Source: Spirochaeta sp.
GTDB taxonomy: Bacteria > Spirochaetota > Spirochaetia > Spirochaetales_E > Spirochaetaceae_B
Reading direction: 5' to 3'
Length of the DNA: 5,376 nucleotides
NCBI GenBank assembly: GCA_030590585.1
Contig: JAUUYD010000196.1
Span: 1-5,376 of the forward strand
Numbering within the stretch: position 1 is the stretch's first letter; every line of letters starts with the position of its first letter. The position numbers were made by a program, and so were the translations under genes. A model generated the notes under the pieces. It did not search any database, was not told where the DNA came from, and worked only from the letters and a program-made list of their open reading frames with translations. This document shows positions 1-5,376 of the stretch, in pieces.

Positions 1-53
1 AGATGAGAAAATCTACACCACGTGAGGCAATTTATTGTCATTACGGGATATTC

Positions 54-317
54 CTAGGCAGAAACAAGTTCTGGATGACGGGTAGCTTCCATGTATAAAT
101 CGTATTTTGTCTGCAAAATCAGCCACAATTCCGGGGACGTATCAAACACTCGGGCTAGTTTCAGGGTGGTAAGAGCCGTAATTGATCGACGACCAGCGAT
201 AATCTGACCGACCTGTGTAGGAGTCAGTCCGGAGTTCTTCGCCAGCTCATACCGACTCATACCATCCATGAAATCTTCCAAGTATTCTCCGGGTAATGTG
301 GGTTCAATGATAGTCAT
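54..317 (-). CDS. HigA-family antitoxin-like XRE transcriptional regulator (solo)
   Basis: This 87-residue protein is the usual size of HigA antidotes, which bind and neutralise the HigB mRNA interferase and repress their own promoter. It has the family layout: an N-terminal LPGEYLEDFM motif (8-17), an XRE helix-turn-helix (about 21-56, recognition helix near TPTQVGQIIAGRR, 32-44), then the family signature TSPELWLILQTKYDL (60-74). The ATG at 317 is supported by a strong GGAGGTG ribosome binding site (325-331) seven bases upstream. HigB normally lies directly upstream of higA, but only 137 bp separate this gene from the kinase stop and no HigB-like reading frame is visible there. The partner may be lost, lie downstream beyond the left edge, or be encoded elsewhere. 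The protein could also act as a stand-alone DNA-binding regulator. Family assignment is confident; the antitoxin role is inferred. Confidence 0.88.
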   Translation of the reverse strand: MTIIEPTLPGEYLEDFMDGMSRYELAKNSGLTPTQVGQIIAGRRSITALTTLKLARVFDTSPELWLILQTKYDLYMEATRHPELVSA

Positions 318-324
318 CTAAGTA

Positions 325-331
325 CACCTCC
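325..331 (-). promoter_or_regulatory. Ribosome binding site of the HigA-like gene
   Basis: On the minus strand GGAGGTG lies seven bases before the ATG at 317. It is a near-ideal Shine-Dalgarno sequence and fixes the start codon. Confidence 0.8.
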
Positions 332-334
332 AAT

Positions 335-366
335 ACATTATAGGGTAATGTGGAAACATTTCTTAA
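335..366 (-). promoter_or_regulatory. Probable promoter and autoregulatory operator of the HigA-like gene
   Basis: A perfect -10 hexamer TATAAT occupies 337-342 on the minus strand. A moderate -35 candidate, TTAAGA (361-366, four of six consensus bases), lies 18 bp upstream. The -10 is embedded in a perfect inverted repeat, ACATTA-N5-TAATGT (335-351). A palindrome over the -10 is the expected arrangement for an operator bound by a dimeric HigA-type repressor. Transcription from this -10 would begin near 330, almost on the ribosome binding site, so the leader would be very short. An upstream promoter, with the palindrome acting only as operator, remains possible. Confidence 0.5.
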
Positions 367-454
367 TTGGGATAGGTGTAATATATCTCATTGGGCTATT
401 ATAGAACGTACTACAAAATAGCCATGGCAATAAACTGTATCACAATTCTGATTA

Positions 455-1954
455 TCAGCTCTCAAGATACCCCAGAAAAGCATCAACATATGCTTCCAGC
501 CCATCCAGTTCAGCAGGCTCCACAGGGCGTTTATCAAGGCTGACAAAATCTTTGAGAGAATCCACCGATACACCATCTGCCAGGGCCTTTCCGCATAAAG
601 CGGCACCGTAGCTGGTGGCTTCTTCGAGCTCCGTCAGAAACAGGGGGTTATCCGGCAGCATTGCACCGAGAAGGGCCCCGTAGTTCTGATTCTGCCGGAA
701 TCCGCCTTCAATATATACCTCCGTACCCGAGGCGAGATCCACCCTCTGCAGGGCTATCCGGGTTTGTATGGCAAGGGAGAGGTTGGCCAGGGCGAACCCT
801 GTCAGGTAATCTTCAAAAGCCCCGGGCCATCGACGGCCTTCAAGGATGTCGACAAAAAGGTAGTTTTCACCTTCATCTACAACCCGGGCTACAGAATCAG
901 GGAATTGACCTGTTCCCGGAACCACTGTCGGCAGGATAAAACTCCGGGGATTCAATAATATTTCGGTATACATGGCGGGGTTGTAATCCGGCCAGTCCTT
1001 CCGCTTGTGATGGGCCATCAAAGCATCTGTGTAGGCTTCATACTCCAGGCCGCCCAGTAGTACGGAAGTTTTCACAGGCTGATTGGCATAGGAAAGGTTG
1101 TAAAATACCATCTTGCCCAGTTCATCGTCGGCGAACTCAACTTTATCTGTTGGATGCATGGCGACACACCATGTGCCTGTGGAATTCAGGACGAAATCCT
1201 TCTCCTGGGAAATCAGGTAAGGGACAAGTGACGAATTGGAATCGTGGATGCCAAGGGTCACCTTTGTATCCCCGGGCAGACCTGTAGCAGCAGCCACTTC
1301 CGGGGTAATAACGCCTAATTCACTTTCAGAAGCCCCGGGTTTCTTCGGCAGCATTCCCCGGATTCCCAGTACATCAGCGACACTCGACCAGTCTTCCCCG
1401 GCATAATCCCAGAGAAAGCTGTGACAACCGGTATAGGTGATATCGGCAGAGGGTACACCGGTCAGCCGGTATCCGAAATACTGGGGGTAAAAGAGAACAT
1501 GTTCTGTTTTCAGAAAATCCTCGGGCCAGCGTTCCTTTTGGTACCAGAGAAGCTTGGCCGAGTTGATAAGGGGTTTAATTTCCGCCGTGGCTGTCACCTT
1601 CTGGGTTTCCTTCAAATCGCCTACCGCAGCCCAGAATCTCTCATGCACCCCATCGGGTACTTCATTGGTATAGGCAATGGGTGGAACACTCGGCTTTCCG
1701 TCTTTACCAATACAAACCAGGGTGGATCCGTGGGTGGTAACGGATAACACCCGGATAGGATATTTGCTGCCAAGTTCTTTGAGTTGTTCCAGAAACCAGC
1801 TTACGACAGTCTCGATGTCTTCAACATCCAGATCGTCCTGACGTATCGTACCGATTTTACGTTTTCTCACCTCAAGAGAATTCATTGAATCGTCATAGAC
1901 GGTCACTTTCTTGTTGGTTTTACCAATATCCAGAACAGCGATGGCGTATTTCAT
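455..1954 (-). CDS. FGGY-family carbohydrate kinase (putative ketose kinase of the fucI operon)
   Basis: This 499-residue cytoplasmic kinase transfers phosphate from ATP to a sugar. FGGY landmarks are visible: the N-terminal phosphate-binding loop LDIGKTNKK (8-16), a GIHDSNSS segment whose D238 is the likely catalytic base, the STGTW nucleotide-binding turn (258-262), and the C-terminal [19 protein letters not shown] segment (416-434) that packs against adenine in this fold. Length suits the family (about 480-520). The start ATG at 1954 overlaps the fucI stop as ATGA. No clear ribosome binding site precedes it, so translation probably depends on coupling to fucI. The context suggests it phosphorylates the ketose made by FucI, giving for example L-fuculose-1-phosphate or D-ribulose-1-phosphate. 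Its motifs differ from those of E. coli FucK, where I recall DCGATN for the loop and AGHDTQ at the base, so the fucK symbol is withheld. Fold is certain; substrate is inferred. Confidence 0.9.
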   Translation of the reverse strand: MKYAIAVLDIGKTNKKVTVYDDSMNSLEVRKRKIGTIRQDDLDVEDIETVVSWFLEQLKELGSKYPIRVLSVTTHGSTLVCIGKDGKPSVPPIAYTNEVPDGVHERFWAAVGDLKETQKVTATAEIKPLINSAKLLWYQKERWPEDFLKTEHVLFYPQYFGYRLTGVPSADITYTGCHSFLWDYAGEDWSSVADVLGIRGMLPKKPGASESELGVITPEVAAATGLPGDTKVTLGIHDSNSSLVPYLISQEKDFVLNSTGTWCVAMHPTDKVEFADDELGKMVFYNLSYANQPVKTSVLLGGLEYEAYTDALMAHHKRKDWPDYNPAMYTEILLNPRSFILPTVVPGTGQFPDSVARVVDEGENYLFVDILEGRRWPGAFEDYLTGFALANLSLAIQTRIALQRVDLASGTEVYIEGGFRQNQNYGALLGAMLPDNPLFLTELEEATSYGAALCGKALADGVSVDSLKDFVSLDKRPVEPAELDGLEAYVDAFLGYLES

Positions 1955-3753
1955 GTGTAAATCGGGCCGAAATTTTTACAAGCCCGAAAATCCGCACCTT
2001 CCTTGTTCATACCAAAATGATTCCAGGCTGCTGGTCGGAAAACATCTGAATCTTCGACATTGTGCATGCTGACGGGAATACGCAGCATGGAGGCCATTGT
2101 GATGAGATCGGCTCCGATATGACCGTAGCTGATAGCTCCGTGATTCGCACCCCATGCAGCCATCACACCATAAACATCCTTGAAGTTCCCTTCACCGGAA
2201 ACTCTCGGGGAGAACCAGGTGGTGGGCCAGGTGGGATTGGTACGGTCATCCAGTTTGTCGTGAACAGCAGAAGGAATCTCCACGGTCCAGCCTTCGGCAA
2301 TCTGAAGTACGGGTCCCTGGCCTTTTATCAGGTTAAGCCGGCTCATTGTTACCGGCATGCCGCCTTTGGTGAGAAAGTCGGTGGAATACCCACCGCCTTT
2401 GAAGTAACCATTATCCGCCGGACAGAATTCGATGGCTTTCACACAGGCTTCAGCTTCAGTTTCGCTGATTTCCCAGAAGGGTTTGATAACAGGCTTGCCG
2501 TCAATAGACTGCTCACCTGAGCCGTCCAGACAGGTGGATCCTGAATTAATAAGGTGAATCAGTCCGCCTTCGGCTTTTCCGGTGAGTTTATGACCGGTTA
2601 CCCGCTCTACAGCTTCGGGGCTCCAATAGGTACGTACATCACTGAAGATTTGAGCTGTGTTGGTAAGCAGGTGGCCGAAAAGCATGGAAATACCGTTAAG
2701 GGTATCGTTCTCAGTGGCAAATACATAGGGTTGACGTAAACCATCCCAGTCAAAACTGGTATTGGCCATGGTTTCCATGAAGTCTCCATTCGCCCGCCAG
2801 TCTGTCCAGTGACGCTGTCCCTGGAACCCGGCGGCAATGGCATTATGCCCAAGGGCTTCTTCCCCGAATCCGAGTTCGGCAAGCTCAGGATTACCACTCA
2901 TCAGGTCTTTGGCAATTAGAGCCATCTTCACAGATTCATCCCACTCGGATTCTTTCTGTTCTGCAGAATGCTGAATGGATGCATCATTAGGATCCAAACC
3001 GATTTTCAGATTCTCCGTTACCCAGGCTCTGGCCCTTTTATACTCCTTGGGATCGAAGATGTCCTTTTCGATCCGGCGTCCGATCTCGCTCATATCCACA
3101 TACTCGTTGCGCATTCCCAGGTATTCCTGAAAGAAATCTTCATCAACGATACAACCGGCGATTCCCATGGAAACCGATCCGATGGAAAGGTAGCTTTTTC
3201 CTTTCATAGTAGCGACGGCTACACCGGCCCGGACGAATCCCAGGATTTTATCCCTGACGTCACCTGGAACACTCACATCATCAGAATCCTGGACATCCCG
3301 GCCGTAAATGCCGAATGCGGGAATACCTTTCTGTGCGTGAGCGGATAGAACAGCAGCCAGATAAACAGCTCCCGGACGCTCGGTGCCATTGAAACCCCAA
3401 ACAGCTTTGGGAGTGGAGGGGTCCATATCCATGGTTTCCGAACCGTAACACCAGCAGGGTGTGACTGTAAGTGAGACACCAACTCCTGCTTTTTCAAACT
3501 TCGACTGACAATCCGCAGCTTCGGCAACACCGCCGATACAGGTATCGGCAATAACGCATTCCACTGGAGAACCATCAATATAAGTCAGGTTCCCGGAGAT
3601 AAGCTTGGCCGCTGATTGTGCCATTCCCATGGTCCGTTCTTCCAGACTTTCCCGGACTCCGCCGAGGCGGCCGTCGATGGTGGGACGAATACCCACTTTG
3701 GGTCTGTCACCTCTGTATCGCCATTGTCCTTTAACTGCTGATTTGAATGTCAT
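1951..3753 (-). CDS. fucI: L-fucose isomerase
   Basis: FucI interconverts L-fucose and L-fuculose in the cytoplasm using a metal ion, usually Mn2+. The family also accepts D-arabinose (to D-ribulose). The 600-residue protein matches what I recall of E. coli FucI (591 aa) along its whole length: [11 protein letters not shown] (19-29), GVRESLEE (32-39), [15 protein letters not shown] (98-112), [16 protein letters not shown] (119-134), [14 protein letters not shown] (305-318), [10 protein letters not shown] (372-381) and SMHNVED (562-568). The metal and catalytic positions are intact: E348 (in ATEND), D372 (in SDVRTYW) and H538 (in GANHG), equivalent to E. coli E337, D361 and H528. The N-terminus is about 11 residues longer than in E. 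coli, but a GGAGGA ribosome binding site (3761-3766) seven bases before the ATG supports this start. The gene follows a 71-bp gap with a stem-loop and overlaps the kinase by four bases. Confidence 0.97.
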   Translation of the reverse strand: MTFKSAVKGQWRYRGDRPKVGIRPTIDGRLGGVRESLEERTMGMAQSAAKLISGNLTYIDGSPVECVIADTCIGGVAEAADCQSKFEKAGVGVSLTVTPCWCYGSETMDMDPSTPKAVWGFNGTERPGAVYLAAVLSAHAQKGIPAFGIYGRDVQDSDDVSVPGDVRDKILGFVRAGVAVATMKGKSYLSIGSVSMGIAGCIVDEDFFQEYLGMRNEYVDMSEIGRRIEKDIFDPKEYKRARAWVTENLKIGLDPNDASIQHSAEQKESEWDESVKMALIAKDLMSGNPELAELGFGEEALGHNAIAAGFQGQRHWTDWRANGDFMETMANTSFDWDGLRQPYVFATENDTLNGISMLFGHLLTNTAQIFSDVRTYWSPEAVERVTGHKLTGKAEGGLIHLINSGSTCLDGSGEQSIDGKPVIKPFWEISETEAEACVKAIEFCPADNGYFKGGGYSTDFLTKGGMPVTMSRLNLIKGQGPVLQIAEGWTVEIPSAVHDKLDDRTNPTWPTTWFSPRVSGEGNFKDVYGVMAAWGANHGAISYGHIGADLITMASMLRIPVSMHNVEDSDVFRPAAWNHFGMNKEGADFRACKNFGPIYT

Positions 3754-3760
3754 ATTGCTG

Positions 3761-3766
3761 TCCTCC
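3761..3766 (-). promoter_or_regulatory. Ribosome binding site of fucI
   Basis: Minus-strand GGAGGA lies seven bases before the ATG at 3753. It decides the start that gives FucI its slightly extended N-terminus. Confidence 0.75.
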
Positions 3767-3788
3767 AGTACTGTTCATATTATGCTGT

Positions 3789-3816
3789 AAAATACCCACC
3801 GCCGAAACCGGGGTAT
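3789..3816 (-). terminator. Intergenic stem-loop with a short T-run before fucI (weak terminator or processing site)
   Basis: In the 71-bp gap between the SorE-like gene and fucI, minus-strand ATACCC (3811-3816) pairs perfectly with GGGTAT (3792-3797) across a 13-base loop, and the stem runs into four T residues (3789-3792). The stem is only 6 bp and the T-run is short, so full termination is unlikely. Partial attenuation or an RNA-processing or stability element between operon segments is more plausible. It could also be chance. Confidence 0.3.
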
Positions 3817-3824
3817 GGAAACTA

Positions 3825-5090
3825 TTATGCAATCCCCGGGGCATTGGCCAGAAGATAAGCTTCTGCCTCAGAATCCCAGATACCTTTGTTCTTTCCGGTA
3901 ATCTTCGCAAGTCCGGCCCATAAGGAATCGGTCTTACCCTTTTCTTCAAAATCATCGATGGCGGTGAGAGGAAGGTTCACATTGGTGTAAATAAGCTTCT
4001 TACCGCCGGGAATCTTCGGAAGATTGAGTGTAGTATCAATCGCTGCATTCAATCCGCCCACATGGGTAATCATGACTGAAGGATTGATACGCTGCTCTTT
4101 CATCATCTGAAGGGAAATCTTCATGTCCTCTGTATTACCACCACTGGTTCCAACAAGGTGATGAAAAGCGTAGTGAACATCGTAAAAGTTCATTTTAGCT
4201 GAGAACTCCGTATCTGTGGGTCCGGCAAAGAAATTCATGCAGCCGTCTTTTCCCAGAATACGGTCTCCCTGCTCAACGACTGGAGTTACTGGTGCCATGA
4301 TAAGGACATCATCAAAGCCATCATCATCAGCTTCGGCTTTAAGGGCCGCAACAGCATCATCCTGTTTGGCGGTGTTCATATAGAGAAGTTCAACACCGAA
4401 CTTCGCAGCCTCAGATACACCGAAAAGCTCTTCCGCTCTGGCCAGCCGGGCATCATCAATGTCTGTAACCACCAGTTTTCGGGGCCTGACATCCCCGTGA
4501 ACGGCCAGGTCGATTGCACCCAGTCCCATGGGGCCGGCACCGGCGAGTATGGCCATGGTTCCTTTAGGTTTGATGCCCATAAGATGCTCATAGGTACCCT
4601 GAGGTACATGGTAACTGGCCCTGAACGCACCGACGATGCAGCTCATGGGCTCCGAAAGGCTGCCGAAGTAATAAGCGTCCTGGTCGTAGGACAGCAGGCA
4701 GTCCATTTCCATGACTTCACTGGGGATGACAATGTGTGTAGCCGAACCGCCAATCCAGCGGAAACTGTAACCCGGAGCCTCAAGACTGCCCTTGTAGTTC
4801 AGTGCCGGCTGTATGGTGAATTTATCCCCTGCCTTGTATTTGTCCGCCCATTTAGAACCGACAGAGACAATCTCACCGCAGAACTCATGACCGATCATCA
4901 CCGGTTCAGTTTCGATATTGTTTGGAACTCTCTTATGATCAGAACCCTGCATGGCCGCTTTGTAGGAACTCATGCAGATACTGTCTGAGATAATATGGGC
5001 GAGAATTTCACCGTCACCAATATCCGGAAGCTCGAAAGTCTCAAGCCTTAAATCTTTCTTACCGTACATTCTTACTGCTGTTGTTTTCAT
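3825..5090 (-). CDS. sorE: Zinc-type alcohol dehydrogenase of the L-sorbose-1-phosphate reductase (SorE) family
   Basis: This 421-residue medium-chain dehydrogenase is cytoplasmic and NAD(P)-dependent. Its N-terminal opening (MKTTAVRMYGKKDLRLETFELP) and segments such as GYSFRWIGGSATHIVIP (107-123) and HLVGTSGGNTEDM (311-323) match my recollection of SorE, which reduces L-sorbose-1-phosphate to D-glucitol-6-phosphate. The catalytic zinc site looks intact: C39, H68-E69 in the GHE motif, and E147 in the SEP motif. The four-cysteine structural zinc loop of classical alcohol dehydrogenases is absent. A Rossmann fold starts at AGAGPMGLG (183-191), with D210 at the end of the second strand favouring NAD(H). 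The ATG at 5090 has a modest AAGGG ribosome binding site (5098-5102) seven bases upstream. It sits 13 bp after a SorD/SrlD-like gene, the same pairing as in sor operons. Here the partners are fucI and a kinase rather than sorbose PTS genes, so the substrate may be another ketose-1-phosphate. Confidence 0.87.
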   Translation of the reverse strand: MKTTAVRMYGKKDLRLETFELPDIGDGEILAHIISDSICMSSYKAAMQGSDHKRVPNNIETEPVMIGHEFCGEIVSVGSKWADKYKAGDKFTIQPALNYKGSLEAPGYSFRWIGGSATHIVIPSEVMEMDCLLSYDQDAYYFGSLSEPMSCIVGAFRASYHVPQGTYEHLMGIKPKGTMAILAGAGPMGLGAIDLAVHGDVRPRKLVVTDIDDARLARAEELFGVSEAAKFGVELLYMNTAKQDDAVAALKAEADDDGFDDVLIMAPVTPVVEQGDRILGKDGCMNFFAGPTDTEFSAKMNFYDVHYAFHHLVGTSGGNTEDMKISLQMMKEQRINPSVMITHVGGLNAAIDTTLNLPKIPGGKKLIYTNVNLPLTAIDDFEEKGKTDSLWAGLAKITGKNKGIWDSEAEAYLLANAPGIA

Positions 5091-5103
5091 ATTTATACCC
5101 TTG

Positions 5104-5376
5104 TTATTTCAACATGACCTGCCCGCCGGTAACGGGGACAGCCTGTCCGGTTTCATAGGCCTGATCCACGCAGTAGAGAATGGCTTTAAGAACATCCTCG
5201 CCTTCGCAGCCCCGGCCCATGGGAACCTTGTTTTCATAAAACTTTTTCACATCCGCGATGCTCTTTGCATCGGGAACCTTCCCTGTGTTCAAATATTGAA
5301 CAAAGAGTCCGCGATCGGGATCCGACCAGAGAGGTCCGTCAAAGAAATTCCCCGGACAGATGGCATTCACCTTGAT
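5104..5376 (-). CDS. Short-chain dehydrogenase of the sorbitol-6-phosphate 2-dehydrogenase (SrlD/SorD) type, C-terminal part
   Basis: Only the last 90 residues are in the window; the coding frame continues past the right edge, and the GTG at 5370 is an internal valine codon rather than a start. The visible part opens with IKVNAICPGNFFDGPLW, the SDR segment that follows the YxxxK catalytic site, which itself is off the edge along with the Rossmann fold. The end, NKVPMGRGCEGEDVLKAILY and YETGQAVPVTGGQVM, is characteristic of the SrlD/GutD/SorD group, whose members oxidise D-glucitol-6-phosphate to D-fructose-6-phosphate with NAD+. Full members have about 260 residues. It is the most upstream gene of the operon seen here, and the SorE-like gene starts 13 bp after its stop. 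The SDR fold is certain and the subgroup likely. The real polyol phosphate substrate is inferred, because the surrounding genes point to FucI-derived sugars. Confidence 0.85.
   Translation of the reverse strand: MKVNAICPGNFFDGPLWSDPDRGLFVQYLNTGKVPDAKSIADVKKFYENKVPMGRGCEGEDVLKAILYCVDQAYETGQAVPVTGGQVMLK

Noticed and set aside
1..41. Minus-strand ATG at 39-41 opening a frame of 13 codons to the left edge, just after the HigA-like stop.
   Set aside because: It has no clear ribosome binding site, and the visible residues do not resemble a HigB start. Too short to support a gene call.
398..430. Second minus-strand TATAAT (398-403) with a TTGCCA (425-430) upstream as an alternative promoter.
   Set aside because: The spacer is 21 bp, too long for a standard sigma-70 promoter, and no better -35 is present at 16-18 bp. 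It remains a weak alternative only.
437..446. TGTGA-like half-site resembling a CRP operator after the kinase gene.
   Set aside because: The second half-site TCACA is absent at the required spacing, and its position downstream of an operon makes no regulatory sense.
448..458. Near-perfect palindrome CTGATTATCAG overlapping the kinase stop codon.
   Set aside because: It has no loop, is followed by no T-run, and is short enough to occur by chance; not a credible terminator.
388..606. Minus-strand open frame of 72 codons spanning the kinase end and the gap before the HigA-like gene.
   Set aside because: It overlaps the kinase coding end in another frame, has no family signature, and its C-terminal part does not look like a HigB tail.
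2062..2520. Plus-strand open frame of 152 codons opposite fucI.
   Set aside because: Antisense shadow of a strongly conserved gene; no recognisable domain or ribosome binding site.
4497..4988. Plus-strand open frame of 163 codons opposite the SorE-like gene.
   Set aside because: Antisense shadow. The opposite strand encodes intact SorE-type motifs over the same stretch.

Overview
This window looks like part of a bacterial chromosome of medium G+C content. All five recognisable genes are on the minus strand. Reading in the direction of transcription, from the right edge to the left, they are: the 3' end of a short-chain dehydrogenase of the sorbitol-6-phosphate dehydrogenase (SrlD/SorD) type; a complete zinc-type dehydrogenase of the L-sorbose-1-phosphate reductase (SorE) type; a complete L-fucose isomerase (FucI); a complete FGGY-family sugar kinase; and, after a 137-bp gap, a small HigA-type antitoxin-like repressor. 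The sequence does not fix the organism. The gene set and protein style would suit an anaerobic or fermentative sugar user such as a spirochaete or a Bacteroidetes/Firmicutes-like bacterium, but that is a low-confidence guess.

Region 455-5376 is a sugar catabolism operon whose promoter lies beyond the right edge. Spacing is tight: 13 bp between the short-chain dehydrogenase and the SorE-like gene, 71 bp (with a small stem-loop) between the SorE-like gene and fucI, and a 4-bp ATGA overlap between fucI and the kinase. The chemistry can be read as a chain. FucI turns an aldose into a ketose, the kinase makes a ketose phosphate (probably the 1-phosphate), and the two dehydrogenases could move the carbonyl from one end of the phosphorylated chain to the other by way of a polyol phosphate. 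SorE and SorD do this in the L-sorbose pathway. Such a cassette could bypass the usual fuculose-1-phosphate aldolase, and no aldolase is seen in the window. The isomerase and SorE-like assignments are strong. The true substrate is not known.

Region 1-454 is different in kind: a visibly more A+T-rich stretch with a solo HigA-like gene. It has a strong ribosome binding site and a perfect TATAAT hexamer embedded in a perfect 17-bp inverted repeat, a likely autoregulatory operator. No HigB toxin fits upstream, where it normally sits. Positions 1-53 lie downstream of the stop codon and show nothing that can be called.
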